Shown here piece by piece: positions 32,915 through 41,805 of a stretch of 64,000 nt of DNA. Origin of the DNA: Arthrobacter sp. PAMC 25486 (lineage in GTDB: Bacteria > Actinomycetota > Actinomycetes > Actinomycetales > Micrococcaceae). Below the pieces are notes generated by a model that saw only the letters and a list, made by a program, of their open reading frames with translations, was not told where the DNA came from and ran no database searches. A program made the translations under genes and the position numbers. Numbering within the stretch: position 1 is the first letter of the stretch; every line of letters begins with the position of its first letter. Location of the stretch: positions 4,362,439-4,426,438 of the forward strand of contig NZ_CP007595.1 of assembly GCF_000785535.1 (NCBI RefSeq), in the 5' to 3' direction.

Positions 32915-35512
32915 GTGACTGACATTTTGCACGCCCCGCTGACCCTGCCCACCGCCGCTGCACAGGCCGAGCGCATCATTGCCGCCATCGCCGCCGAGCT
33001 GGGTGTGCGTGCCGCCCACGTTCGTGCCGCGATTGGACTGATGGACGACGGCGCCAGCGTCCCCTTTATTGCCCGGTACAGAAAAGAAGTCACCGGGACG
33101 CTGGATGACGCCCAGCTGCGTGATCTGGACGAGCGCTTGCGGTACCTGCGCGACTTGGAAGCCCGGCGCGTGGTGGTGTTGGAAACCATCCACGGCTTGG
33201 GTAAGTTGAGCGAGGCGTTGCGCCGCTCTGTTGAGTCGGCCGCCACGAAGTCCGAACTGGAGGACCTGTACCTGCCGTACAAGTCGACCCGCAAAACCAA
33301 GGCGGACGCCGCCCGCGAGGCCGGTCTGGAGCCGCTGCTTGATGCACTGCTCGCGGATCCTGCCACGTTCCCCGCGGTGGCAGCCGACGCCTTTGTCGAT
33401 GCTGCCCGCGGTGTCGCCAACGCCGACGATGCCCTGGCCGGGGCCCGCTCCATCCTGATCGAACGCGCAGGCCAGGACCCCGTCCTGGTGGGGGAATTGC
33501 GCGAACGGCTGTGGAAAACCGGCCGGCTGCGCTCCTCCGTCAAGACCGGCAAGGACAACGCAGGAGAGAAGTTCAAGGACTACTTTGACTTCGCCCAGCC
33601 ACCCCACACCCTGCCCAGCCACCGGGTCCTGGCCCTGCTGCGTGGTGAAAAGGAGGGCGTGCTTTCGCTCGACCTGTCGGAGGCCGACTCCCGTGACGCC
33701 GACGCCCAGACGCAGGCCCGCGCCGCGTACGAAGGCGCCGTGGCGCGTTCGCTCGGCATTGCCGAATCTGGGCGTGCAGCCGACACCTGGCTCATGACCA
33801 GCGCCCGGTTGGCCTGGCGGACCCGCATCCTGACCCGCCTGTCAGTTGACCTGCGCGTGCGGCTCTTCCAAAGTGCCGAAGAGGAATCCGTGCGGGTTTT
33901 TGCCGCCAACCTCAGGGACGTTTTGCTGGCGGCCCCGGCCGGCAACCGCGCCACCTTGGGCCTCGACCCTGGCCTGCGCACCGGCACCAAGGTGGCCGTG
34001 GTTGATGGCACGGGCAAGGTTGCCGCCACCGACACCATCTACCCGCACGCCCCGGCCAGGCGCTGGAACGAGGCACTCGCAACCCTGGTCTCACTGGCAC
34101 AGAGGTATGACGTTGAGTTGGTGGCCATTGGCAATGGAACGGCCAGCCGCGAGACCGACAAATTGGCTGCAGAGCTGGTGGCCGAACTTAAGCGCCAAAA
34201 CCCGGAGAGCAAGGTCAGCAAGCTCGTCGTTTCCGAGGCTGGCGCCTCGGTCTACTCGGCCTCGGCACTGGCCGGTGCCGAACTTCCCGGCATGGACGTC
34301 TCGCTCCGTGGTGCGGTGTCCATCGCGCGCCGCCTGCAAGACCCGCTCGCCGAACTGGTCAAGATCGAGCCCAAGTCCATCGGCGTGGGCCAGTACCAGC
34401 ACGACCTCACCCCCGCCAAGCTCGACCGCTCCCTCGACGCCGTCGTTGAAGACTGTGTCAACGCAGTGGGTGTTGACCTGAACATGGCCTCGCCCGCGCT
34501 CCTGGCGAGGGTGGCCGGCGTCGGGCCCCTCCTGAGCGAAAACATTGTGGCGCACAGGAACGAGCACGGCCCGTTCAGCAAGCGCCGGGAATTGTTGAAG
34601 GTTGCGCGCCTCGGCCCCAAGGCCTTTGAACAGTGCGCCGGCTTCCTGCGGATCACCGGCGGAGCGGAGCCCCTCGACGCCTCAAGCGTGCACCCCGAAG
34701 CGTACGGTGTGGCACGCAAAATCCTCGCCGCGGTGGGTGCCAAACCGGCCGAGATTACCGTCGGCGTGGGTGCCGTGGCATCGGTCAACCCGGCCGATTT
34801 TGTCGATGGCGACTTCGGCCTGCCCACCGTCCAAGACATCGTTGCCGAGCTGCAAAAGACCGGGCGCGACCCCCGCCCCCGCTTCGAAACGGCCACCTTC
34901 GCCGACGGCATCGAGAAGATCACCGACCTGCGCCCCGGCATGATCCTGGAAGGCACCGTCTCCAACGTGGCCGCATTTGGCGCGTTCGTTGACATCGGCG
35001 TGCACCAGGACGGGCTGGTCCACGTCTCCGCCATGAGCAACTCCTTCGTCTCCGACCCGCATTCAGTGGTCAAGTCCGGCCAGGTTGTGCGCGTGAAGGT
35101 CCTTGAGGTGGAGCCCGAGCGGAAGCGGATTTCGCTGACGCTGCGCCTGGATGATGAGTCGAAGGCGGGGGAGCGCGTGGCCGGGAAGCCCGACGCCGGC
35201 TCCCGCGCGTCCAGCCGGCCCTCGCCTCAGGGCGGTGGTGCGGTTGCGCGCGGCCGCGGACAAGGTGCCAACCCTGGCCGTGGACAGGGCTCCAACCCTG
35301 GCTCCGCACAAGGCTCCAACCCTGGCTCCGCACAGGGCTCCAACTCCGGCCAGGGCCGCCAACCGGGTGGGCAGAAGGGTGGGCAACGTGGTCCCCGGGG
35401 GACCGGCGCGCAGACCCGCCCCAACACTGCCGCCCCGTCAGCCAACACGGCGGCACCGTCGGCCAACACAGCAATGGCGGAGGCACTGCGGCGGGCGGGG
35501 CTGGGCAAATAG
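32915..35512 (+). CDS. tex: Tex-family RNA-binding transcription accessory protein
   Basis: An 865-residue Tex protein. Domains in order: N-terminal HTH/Tex region (VPFIARYRKEVTGTLDDAQLRDL), the YqgF-like RNase H fold (LGLDPGLRTGTKVAVVD), helix-hairpin-helix motifs (ASPALLARVAGVGPLLSENI) and an S1 RNA-binding domain (LRPGMILEGTVSNVAAFGAF). The last about 110 residues are Gly/Pro/Ser/Asn-rich with repeated GSNPGSAQ and NTAAPSA units, probably disordered. Tex binds RNA and influences transcription termination and stress response. GTG 32915 follows CAGAAT by 6 nt, a leaderless-like spacing. A 13-bp stem hairpin lies 110 bp after the stop. Confidence 0.95.
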   Translation: MTDILHAPLTLPTAAAQAERIIAAIAAELGVRAAHVRAAIGLMDDGASVPFIARYRKEVTGTLDDAQLRDLDERLRYLRDLEARRVVVLETIHGLGKLSEALRRSVESAATKSELEDLYLPYKSTRKTKADAAREAGLEPLLDALLADPATFPAVAADAFVDAARGVANADDALAGARSILIERAGQDPVLVGELRERLWKTGRLRSSVKTGKDNAGEKFKDYFDFAQPPHTLPSHRVLALLRGEKEGVLSLDLSEADSRDADAQTQARAAYEGAVARSLGIAESGRAADTWLMTSARLAWRTRILTRLSVDLRVRLFQSAEEESVRVFAANLRDVLLAAPAGNRATLGLDPGLRTGTKVAVVDGTGKVAATDTIYPHAPARRWNEALATLVSLAQRYDVELVAIGNGTASRETDKLAAELVAELKRQNPESKVSKLVVSEAGASVYSASALAGAELPGMDVSLRGAVSIARRLQDPLAELVKIEPKSIGVGQYQHDLTPAKLDRSLDAVVEDCVNAVGVDLNMASPALLARVAGVGPLLSENIVAHRNEHGPFSKRRELLKVARLGPKAFEQCAGFLRITGGAEPLDASSVHPEAYGVARKILAAVGAKPAEITVGVGAVASVNPADFVDGDFGLPTVQDIVAELQKTGRDPRPRFETATFADGIEKITDLRPGMILEGTVSNVAAFGAFVDIGVHQDGLVHVSAMSNSFVSDPHSVVKSGQVVRVKVLEVEPERKRISLTLRLDDESKAGERVAGKPDAGSRASSRPSPQGGGAVARGRGQGANPGRGQGSNPGSAQGSNPGSAQGSNSGQGRQPGGQKGGQRGPRGTGAQTRPNTAAPSANTAAPSANTAMAEALRRAGLGK

Positions 35513-35621
35513 TTCCACGAATTCCGGAACGAAAACACCACGTGGGCCTGGTCGACACGACTACCACCGTTGCGTGAGCTCATACGCACAGGTCATCCCT
35601 ACTGGCGCGTATAGACGCTTG

Positions 35622-35650
35622 GACGCACCACTCGTGGCGAGTGGTGCGTC
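35622..35650. terminator. Hairpin after tex
   Basis: Arms GACGCACCACTCG (35622-35634) and its exact complement (35638-35650) with a TGG loop. It is the first strong stem downstream of tex. Confidence 0.7.
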
Positions 35651-35695
35651 TGTGTCCGCGATTCCGCCGGCGCTCGGACTCGCTGCACTGCTGCT

Positions 35696-35777
35696 GCGCG
35701 TGGTTGTGCCGTAACGGTGCACAGCTTGACAATTTTCGCAGCTTCAAAAGTGGCGCGTGGTTGTGCCGTAACGGTGC
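35696..35777. repeat. 25-nt direct repeat, two exact copies
   Basis: The sequence starting GCGCGTGGTTGTGCCGTAAC occurs at 35696-35720 and again at 35753-35777, 57 nt apart. Identity is complete over 25 nt. The intervening 32 nt are unique. Confidence 0.85.
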
Positions 35778-36097
35778 GCAGGTGTTTACTGTTCCGACGC
35801 CATCAGCGTTCCGACGCAGCCCGGCGGCAGGGGGCGGGAGCTGGAAGGTGGGTGTCGCGGCCGGCCCACCCATGCATAAATTCGCATGACGGGTCTGGAG
35901 CTGCGAGATGCATCGTACATCCTTGCAGCGCTCAGCTCCACACCGGGTTGGCGGCCAAATAAGTCCGAATGTGACAAACGGTCAGTCATTCATTCAGGTA
36001 ACGGCACTTTCGGGGCCAGAATTCAAACAGTTCTTCGGTAAAAGTCATAAACTCGTCACAATCTTGCAAGCGCGCGGCGATTCTTTCACACTGGATG

Positions 36098-36217
36098 CAG
36101 GTCATGAGTGTCAGCGCACAGCCCCGGCTTGCTGACCGGCAACCCTCCTTCCGCGGTGGGGTGCCCCGGGTGAGGACCTGGCATCGAACCGACCGGTTCC
36201 GGTGCAAGCGCGGGCCA
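36098..36217 (+). ncRNA. SAM-IV-type S-adenosylmethionine riboswitch
   Basis: The segment carries the conserved actinobacterial SAM-IV core: GGTCATGAGTG at 36100, CCCCGGCTTGCTGACCGGC, AACCCTCC, CCGCGGTGGGGTGCCCCGGG, and a closing GACCTG that pairs with CAGGTC (36098-36103). A hairpin GAACCGACCGGTTC follows, then GCAAGCGCGGGCC, which forms the family's pseudoknot region. It lies 77 nt before the metY start and would shut off metY-metX when S-adenosylmethionine is plentiful. I recognise the motif by its conserved strings; a covariance-model score would confirm the class. Confidence 0.9.
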
Positions 36218-36293
36218 TCCGCAACGCAACCCTGCGACCGCTTGACGTGTCGGGGGCTTTCGTTGCAGGCCTCTAGTGTTAAAGGAAACAGCC

Positions 36294-37610
36294 ATGAGCA
36301 ACGGTTGGTCATTTGAAACCCGTCAGATCCACGTAGGCCAGGAGCCCGACGCCACCACCGGCGCCCGCGCACTGCCGATCTACCAGACAACATCATTCGT
36401 GTTCCCGTCGGCCGAGAGCGCCGCGGCGCGGTTTGCCCTGGCGGAGCTGGAGCCGATCTACACCCGCATCGGCAACCCCACCACGGCAGTGGTCGAAGAC
36501 CGCATTGCCAACCTCGAAGGCGGCGTCGGCGCATTGCTGCTGGCGTCGGGCCAGGCGGCAACCACTTTTGCGATCCTGAATATTGCCGAAGCCGGCGATC
36601 ACATTGTCTCCAGCCCCAGCGTCTACGGAGGCACATTCAACCTGCTGGCCCACTCGCTGAAGAAGCTCGGCATCGAGACCACGTTCGTCTCCGACCCCGA
36701 CAACCTGGACGAATGGCGTGCAGCCGTGCGTCCCAACACCAAGGCGTTCTTCGGCGAGACGGTCTCCAACCCGCGCCAAGACGTGCTGGATTTGGAAAAC
36801 ATCAGCGCGATCGCCCACGAAGCCGGCGTGCCGCTCATCGTGGACAACACCCTTGCCACCCCGTACCTGATCCGCCCGCTCGAGTGGGGTGCCGACATCG
36901 TCATCCACTCCGCCACCAAGTACCTGGGCGGACACGGCACTGCCATCGGCGGCGTGATTGTGGACGGCGGCAAGTTCGACTTTGCAGCCAACCCCGAGAA
37001 GTTCCCGGGCTTCAACACGCCCGACGAAACCTACAACGGCATTGTCTTTGCCCGCGACCTCGGCGTCGGCTGCGCGCTGGGCGCCAACCTGGCATACGTG
37101 CTCAAGGCCCGGGTCCAGCTGCTGCGCGACCTTGGCGCAGCCATCTCACCGTTCAACGCCTTCCTCATTGCCCAGGGCGTTGAGACGTTGAGCCTGCGCG
37201 TGGAACGCCACGTCAGCAACGCCGTCACGGTCGCCGAATGGCTTGAGGCCAACGAGAACGTTGCAGCCGTGGCCTACGCCGGCATCCCCTCAAGCCCCTG
37301 GTTTGAACGCGGCCGCAAGTACGGTCCCAACGGTGTTGGCGCCATCATCTCCTTCGACATCAAGGGCGGCCTCGAGGCCGGAAAGCGCTTTGTGGACGGC
37401 CTCGAGCTGCACTCGCACGTCGCCAACCTCGGTGACGTGCGTTCCCTCGTCATCCACCCGGCCTCCACCACCCACGCCCAGCTCTCACCCGAGCAGCAGC
37501 TTGCCGCAGGTGTGCGCCCGGGAGCGGTCCGGCTGTCCGTCGGGCTGGAAAACGTCGCGGACATCATCGCCGACCTCGAAGCCGGATTCCGCGCAGCCAA
37601 ATCAGCGTGA
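36294..37610 (+). CDS. metY: O-acetylhomoserine aminocarboxypropyltransferase (sulfhydrylase)
   Basis: A 438-residue PLP enzyme of the Cys/Met metabolism family. The PLP lysine is Lys209 in IVIHSATKYLGGHGTAIGG; YQTTSFVFPSAESAAARFAL and TRIGNPTTAVVEDR are characteristic of MetY. It makes homocysteine (or methionine) from O-acetylhomoserine and sulfide (or methanethiol). AAAGGA lies about 7 nt before the ATG at 36294. It overlaps metX by 4 bp (GTGA), so MetX supplies the substrate in the same operon. Expression is under the SAM-IV riboswitch. Confidence 0.96.
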   Translation: MSNGWSFETRQIHVGQEPDATTGARALPIYQTTSFVFPSAESAAARFALAELEPIYTRIGNPTTAVVEDRIANLEGGVGALLLASGQAATTFAILNIAEAGDHIVSSPSVYGGTFNLLAHSLKKLGIETTFVSDPDNLDEWRAAVRPNTKAFFGETVSNPRQDVLDLENISAIAHEAGVPLIVDNTLATPYLIRPLEWGADIVIHSATKYLGGHGTAIGGVIVDGGKFDFAANPEKFPGFNTPDETYNGIVFARDLGVGCALGANLAYVLKARVQLLRDLGAAISPFNAFLIAQGVETLSLRVERHVSNAVTVAEWLEANENVAAVAYAGIPSSPWFERGRKYGPNGVGAIISFDIKGGLEAGKRFVDGLELHSHVANLGDVRSLVIHPASTTHAQLSPEQQLAAGVRPGAVRLSVGLENVADIIADLEAGFRAAKSA

Positions 37611-38815
37611 GTCCAGTGAGCCTAGTGATTCCGACGGCTGTGGAGGGCAACGTGTTTTCCCCCGAAGCAGAAATCGACGCACCAGAACCAGTCGGCAGTG
37701 ACTTCTCCGCCGCTGTTGGCCAGGGCGGCGGTGTGCTGCGTTCAATCCACATCGGCGAACTGCCGCTCGAAGCCGGGGGCGTGCTGCCCTCGGTCACCAT
37801 GGCCTTTGAATGCTGGGGCACCCTGAACGCCTCCGGTGACAACGCCGTCCTCATCCAACACGCGTTGACCGGCAGCACCCACGTCAGCCGCGGCGACTCC
37901 GAGGAGGACGGCTGGTGGGAAGGTCTCGTCGGTCCCGGCGAGGTCATCGACACCAACAAGTACTTCGTGGTCTGCGCCAACATGCTCGGCGGTTGCTACG
38001 GCACCACCGGGCCCTCCAGCATCGCCTCCGACGGCCGGCCCTACGGCTCCCGCTTTCCCTTCGTCACCATCCGTGATTCGGTCGACGCTGAGGCGCTGCT
38101 GGCCGACAGGCTGGGAATCGCCTCTTGGAACGCCGTCATTGGCGGTTCCATGGGTGGTGCGCGGGCGTTGGAATGGGCCGCAAGCCACCCGGAGCGGGTG
38201 CGGCGTTGCGCCGTGATCGCGTCCTGCGCGGCAAGCACTGCCGAGCAGATTGCCTTTGCCCAGGCGCAGGTGTTGGCGATCCGCCAGGATCCCAACTTTG
38301 CCGGCGGGGACTATTACGACGGCGCAGCACCCGCCTTGGGCTTGGGGCTGGCCCGCCGGATTGCCCACATCACCTACCGCTCCGAGACGGAGATGGACGG
38401 GCGTTTTGGGCGGCTGGCACAGGGAGACGGGACCATCAGCCATGACAGGCTGGAGTCCGCCGAATCCGCCAGGTACCGGGTGGAAAGCTACCTTGACCAC
38501 CAGGCGCACAAGCTGGTGGGCCGCTTCGATGCCAACAGCTACATCGCCATCACCGAGGCGCTCATGAGTCATGACGTGGCGCGTGGCCGGGGCAGCCTCG
38601 AGGAGGCACTTGCCGTGACGGACGGCGTCGAATTTATCGTGGCAGCCGTCAACAGCGACCGGCTGTACTTCCCGGCACAATCGGAAGCGCTGGCCGCAGC
38701 ACTGCCGGGGCATGTGCCGGTGGGCCGAATAGATTCACCCATTGGGCACGACGGTTTCCTCACGGAAGTTACCGCCGTGGGTGCGTTGCTGCAGGAGTCC
38801 TTCTTCCAGCCCTGA
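37607..38815 (+). CDS. metX: Homoserine O-acetyltransferase
   Basis: A 402-residue alpha/beta hydrolase-fold acyltransferase. The nucleophile is Ser181 in VIGGSMGGARALEWA; Asp351 (VNSDRLYFP) and His381 (PIGHDGFLTE) complete the triad. It transfers acetyl from acetyl-CoA to L-homoserine, giving the substrate of MetY. GTG 37607 overlaps the metY stop and implies translational coupling; the first about 45 residues precede the conserved core and a later start is possible. A strong terminator follows at 38911. Confidence 0.95.
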   Translation: MSPVSLVIPTAVEGNVFSPEAEIDAPEPVGSDFSAAVGQGGGVLRSIHIGELPLEAGGVLPSVTMAFECWGTLNASGDNAVLIQHALTGSTHVSRGDSEEDGWWEGLVGPGEVIDTNKYFVVCANMLGGCYGTTGPSSIASDGRPYGSRFPFVTIRDSVDAEALLADRLGIASWNAVIGGSMGGARALEWAASHPERVRRCAVIASCAASTAEQIAFAQAQVLAIRQDPNFAGGDYYDGAAPALGLGLARRIAHITYRSETEMDGRFGRLAQGDGTISHDRLESAESARYRVESYLDHQAHKLVGRFDANSYIAITEALMSHDVARGRGSLEEALAVTDGVEFIVAAVNSDRLYFPAQSEALAAALPGHVPVGRIDSPIGHDGFLTEVTAVGALLQESFFQP

Positions 38816-38910
38816 CCGCCGCCCCTCCCCACATCCACCCACTGCGGATCAGCCGGCGCGTTACCACTGGCGGGTCTCCGTATTGGGCCCTCGGGTGCGT
38901 GGGCCCAAAG

Positions 38911-38945
38911 AGATTGCCCCTGCAGAAGATTTGCAGGGGCAATCT
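38911..38945. terminator. Intrinsic terminator after metX
   Basis: Perfect 14-bp arms AGATTGCCCCTGCA (38911-38924) and complement (38932-38945), 7-nt loop, followed by TT. AAAG on the left side lets it act on the opposing SHOCT gene as well. A second small hairpin, GGGCCC...GGGCCC, precedes it. Confidence 0.9.
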
Positions 38946-38959
38946 TTTGCGTACCTTCG

Positions 38960-39427
38960 TTAGAAGTTCTTGAAGATCGCTTCCCGGTGTGTGGCGTACT
39001 GCTCGGCCGTGACCTGGCCGGCTCGGCGGGCCGCATCCAGTGCGTCGAGCTGACGCTTGAGCTCAGCTTCGGCACGCATGCGCTCATTGGCGAACCCGGT
39101 GGTCTGGTGGCCGTGGGAGTTGTCGTAATTTTGCAGCGGAACACCGTTGAGCAAGGTCCCGACATAGGGTGTCCCGGAAGCCTGGTGGGCGACACCCTGA
39201 CGTCCTGCCGGATTCGCACCAGACGGGGACCCGGCCACTGGATGGGCCGGGGTGCCAACATGGGTGCTGGCCTGCTGGGAGCGCTTCTTGCGGTTGGCGG
39301 CCCGGACAAATGAACTGATCAGGATCACGCCCATGATGACCAGCACAAAGAATGGTTGGAGGGAGAATGATGGGGTCGATGACGCGGCAACACTGCCCAC
39401 AGCTAGTGGCCCAAACATGACTGTCAC
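38960..39427 (-). CDS. Membrane protein with C-terminal SHOCT domain
   Basis: About 155 residues. One hydrophobic helix (about residues 22-42, FFVLVIMGVILISSFV) follows a short N terminus, then a Gly/Pro/Ser/His-rich linker, and the last about 32 residues (AELKRQLDALDAARRAGQVTAEQYATHREAIF) are a SHOCT motif, a short helical module found at protein ends. Function is unknown. GTG 39427 has AGAGG about 6 nt upstream; ATG 39418, three codons later, is nearly as good. Confidence 0.75.
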   Translation of the reverse strand: MTVMFGPLAVGSVAASSTPSFSLQPFFVLVIMGVILISSFVRAANRKKRSQQASTHVGTPAHPVAGSPSGANPAGRQGVAHQASGTPYVGTLLNGVPLQNYDNSHGHQTTGFANERMRAEAELKRQLDALDAARRAGQVTAEQYATHREAIFKNF

Positions 39428-39832
39428 AATGCACCTCTTCTGATAGGGCGCACAACCCCACAGCGCCTCCACTCATCCTAGTCGCCTTGGCTGTGCACCG
39501 GCCCCGGCGTGCCGGGACGGGCTCGCAATCAGAGACAATTCGAAGGCTTTTCGGACGTATTGCACAAGGGTGGAGACTCATGTGGCGCACATGTCCCATG
39601 CAGAGGCCCGGCTGCCAGGTGACGGCAGCCCCCTTGGTGCTGCCTTCGGTGCGGTACTGGCAGCGCTATTGTTCAAACGGGCAGGGCCAGTCACTCAATG
39701 ACGCTGACGCCGTGGTTGCGCAAGCGGGTGCTGAGCCAGCGGAAGCGGCGGCTGAGATGACGGGGCAAACCATGAACGACGGCGTGCACCTCGCCGAGCA
39801 TGCCCCGTCGTCCATCTTTTGCTGGGGCAGCC
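39428..39832. other. 405-bp intergenic region
   Basis: No gene is supported on either strand. An imperfect hairpin at about 39756-39819 (GACGGGGCA paired with TGCCCCGTC) follows the 3' end of the SGNH hydrolase gene and may terminate it. Short frames giving Arg-rich ends such as WLRKRVLSQRKRRLR occur but lack start signals, so the segment could include a decayed gene. Confidence 0.45.
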
Positions 39833-40627
39833 TTACAAGCCGGGGCCGAACACCGGCCCGGGCGTGGGGCGTTTGGCGGTGATGCCGTCGCCGGAAGATT
39901 GGTGCCGGATCCGGCGCAGCACCCACGGAACCAGGAATTCCCTGGCCCAGACAAGGTCTCCGGCGCGGGCAGTTTGCCAATTTTGCGGAGGGAGCGGTGT
40001 CGGCTCAAGTGGCACGAGGCCGTGGCGGACGTTCAAGGCCGCCAACACCATGATGGCGATGGTGTGGTGGCCGAGCGGGGAGAAATGCAGTCTGTCATCA
40101 GCCCACATCTGCGTGTCGCTGAGTTGCCGCAGCGACCACATGTCACCCACGACCGCGTCGTGCCGGGCGGCGATGGTGCGCAGGTTTTCGTTGTAGACGG
40201 CCACCCGGCCGCGCACCATGCCAAGAACGGGGGTGTCGCGAATGTCGGGTCCGTTTAACAACAGCACGGTGGCTCCGGCGGCAGCCATCCGCCCCACAGC
40301 CCTGTCCAACTGCTCTGCAAGGGCATCGGGATCCGAACCGGGCCGGATGAGGTCGTTGCCGCCGGCGGAAATACTGATCAAGTCCGGCTTGAGTGCTAAG
40401 GCAGGTTCCAGCTGTTCGCCGAGAATCTGGCCCAGAAGGCGCCCCCGAATGGCCAGATTGGCATAGCGGAAATCTGCTGTGCCGTGGCTCAATTCCTCAG
40501 CCACGCGGTCAGCCCAGCCGCGGTAGCCGCCGGGGCTTGACGGCTCGGGGTCGCCGATGCCCTCGGTAAATGAGTCGCCCATGGCGACGTAGCGGGTCCA
40601 GGGATGCTGCAGCAAAGAATCATTCAC
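39833..40627 (-). CDS. SGNH/GDSL hydrolase family protein
   Basis: A 264-residue SGNH hydrolase. Block I YVAMGDSFTEGIGD has the nucleophilic Ser; block II is LAIRGRLLGQIL (Gly); block III ISAGGNDLIRPG (Gly-x-Asn-Asp); block V DRLHFSPLGHHTIA gives the Asp-x2-His. These lipases/esterases act on acyl or acetyl esters. There is no signal peptide, so action is cytoplasmic. It starts with GTG at 40627 and is divergent from the carboxylesterase gene at 40739. Confidence 0.92.
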   Translation of the reverse strand: MNDSLLQHPWTRYVAMGDSFTEGIGDPEPSSPGGYRGWADRVAEELSHGTADFRYANLAIRGRLLGQILGEQLEPALALKPDLISISAGGNDLIRPGSDPDALAEQLDRAVGRMAAAGATVLLLNGPDIRDTPVLGMVRGRVAVYNENLRTIAARHDAVVGDMWSLRQLSDTQMWADDRLHFSPLGHHTIAIMVLAALNVRHGLVPLEPTPLPPQNWQTARAGDLVWAREFLVPWVLRRIRHQSSGDGITAKRPTPGPVFGPGL

Positions 40628-40738
40628 ACTTACATACTGCCCGGTAACCTCGTTGCGGCGCCACCCCTATGCACCGGAATCCACAGATTTCCCCTCCCGC
40701 ATTTTTGGGCCTGCCGGTCTGCATGGAAAGATGTGAAC

Positions 40739-41389
40739 ATGAGTGAAACCCCCACAGTCCTTTGGTCACGCCCTGAAACTGAACGCGCCGGAACACCACT
40801 TTTGGTAATTTTCCACGGCTACGGCGCCGACGAGGCGGACCTGTTCTCGCTGGCCAGCCAGCTCCCCTCCGACTTCACCGTGGCCTCGGTCCGGGCGCCG
40901 CTGCAGGCCGGACCCGGCTACGCCTGGTTCCCGTTGCGCAACGACCTCAGCTACTCGGTGACGGCCGTGACGGAGGCCGCGACCGCCGTCGAACTTTGGC
41001 TGGACGGCGTCCGCGAGGCCCACACATCCGTGACGCTGCTGGGCTTCTCGCAGGGCATGTGCATGGCCACCTCGCTGCTGCGCCACCGCCCCACCGACTA
41101 TGCCGCAGTGGTGGGACTGTCGGGATTTGTGGTCGATGACGAGGGTGATCCGTTCTTCGACGACGCCGCCGTGGCCGCCGCCAAGCCGGAGATTTTCTGG
41201 GGCCGCGACCAAGCCGACCCGGTCATCCCGCAGACCGCCGTCGAGGCCACCAACACCTGGATGCACGGCCATGTGAAGCTCACCAAGGTGCTTTACACGG
41301 GCATTTTCCATGGCATCAACGCCCAGGAAATCGCGCACGTGGGCGAGTTCCTACAGTACAAGGTCCTGAACGTGCAGACCACCAAGTAG
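40739..41389 (+). CDS. Phospholipase/carboxylesterase family hydrolase
   Basis: A 216-residue small alpha/beta hydrolase. LLVIFHGYGADEADLFSLA is the oxyanion-hole region, LLGFSQGMCMATSLL has the nucleophile elbow GFSQG, and FWGRDQADPVIPQ plus GIFHGI give the Asp and His. The family hydrolyses short acyl esters. ATG 40739 is preferred: GGAAAG lies about 8 nt upstream, and AAAGAT also has leaderless spacing. It is divergent from the SGNH hydrolase and followed by a stem-loop. Confidence 0.88.
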   Translation: MSETPTVLWSRPETERAGTPLLVIFHGYGADEADLFSLASQLPSDFTVASVRAPLQAGPGYAWFPLRNDLSYSVTAVTEAATAVELWLDGVREAHTSVTLLGFSQGMCMATSLLRHRPTDYAAVVGLSGFVVDDEGDPFFDDAAVAAAKPEIFWGRDQADPVIPQTAVEATNTWMHGHVKLTKVLYTGIFHGINAQEIAHVGEFLQYKVLNVQTTK

Positions 41390-41400
41390 CTCCCATTTAA

Positions 41401-41440
41401 CGAACGACGGCGGCACTCAGGTTGGGTGCCGCCGCGTTCG
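41401..41440. terminator. Hairpin after carboxylesterase gene
   Basis: CGGCGGCAC (41408-41416) pairs with GTGCCGCCG (41426-41434), and the stem extends through CGAACG/CGTTCG past one bulged A. Loop of 9 nt. It lies 11 nt after the stop codon. Confidence 0.8.
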
Positions 41441-41452
41441 CGTTCGCTGCCT

Positions 41453-41483
41453 CCCAAACCTCGCAGGCTCGGATTGGGTCCTT
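41453..41483. repeat. Dispersed CCCAAACCTCGCA repeat, copy 2
   Basis: This 31-nt segment matches 25 of 31 positions at 30971-31001. Here it sits inside a GCTGCC...GGCAGC stem with an internal CCCAA/TTGGG pairing. Confidence 0.5.
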
Positions 41484-41519
41484 CGGCAGCTCTCTTCCGC
41501 TTTGGTCCCGCAGGGGACG

Positions 41520-41750
41520 TCAGCCGCCGGTGGTGATGCGGACCGTTTCGCCGTTGATGGTGACGGTGTCGCCGGGGTGGAGCTGGCGGCCGCGGCGTTC
41601 GTCGATCTCGCCGTTGACCTTGACCAGGCCATTCTTGATGAGCTCGGTGGCTTCAACGCCGTCCTCAACCAGGCTGGCAAGCTTGAGCAGCTGGCCCAGG
41701 CGGATCATGTCGTCGCGGATGGGGATGTCAATGATCTCGTGTGAACTCAT
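41520..41750 (-). CDS. Small RNA-binding S4 domain protein
   Basis: A 76-residue protein consisting almost only of an S4 domain: IRLGQLLKLASLVEDGVEATELIKNGLVKVNGEIDERRGRQL, followed by the PGDTVTINGE strand. It resembles YbcJ/YaaA-type proteins that bind structured RNA and are linked with ribosome or rRNA handling. It is a stand-alone gene, 55 bp from the HAAS membrane protein gene on the same strand, and could be the last gene of that transcript. Confidence 0.9.
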   Translation of the reverse strand: MSSHEIIDIPIRDDMIRLGQLLKLASLVEDGVEATELIKNGLVKVNGEIDERRGRQLHPGDTVTINGETVRITTGG

Positions 41751-41805
41751 GGGTTAATTGTGCCGCATGAATGGGGCGCGCGGTGACGCGAGAGCGTTTG
41801 CTGGC

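Larger units (their letters stand above)
35513..36097. other. 585-bp intergenic region before the riboswitch
   Basis: No gene is supported. The region holds a perfect 13-bp stem hairpin at 35622-35650 (3-nt loop), a 25-nt direct repeat at 35696-35720 and 35753-35777, and then the promoter for the SAM riboswitch transcript. TAAACT at 36048-36053 is a -10 candidate about 45 nt before the aptamer. A minus-strand open frame of 97 codons exists only because of the direct repeat. Confidence 0.55.

Noticed and set aside
35580..35873. Minus-strand 97-codon frame with a repeated CAPLRHNHA peptide.
   Set aside because: The repeat is the translation of the 25-nt non-coding direct repeat; there is no ribosome binding site and composition is not protein-like.
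39666..40008. Minus-strand frames downstream of the SGNH hydrolase that end in SRRFRWLSTRLRNHG-like sequence, considered as a small gene.
   Set aside because: They overlap the SGNH coding region, lack a start with a binding site and match no family; at most a gene remnant.
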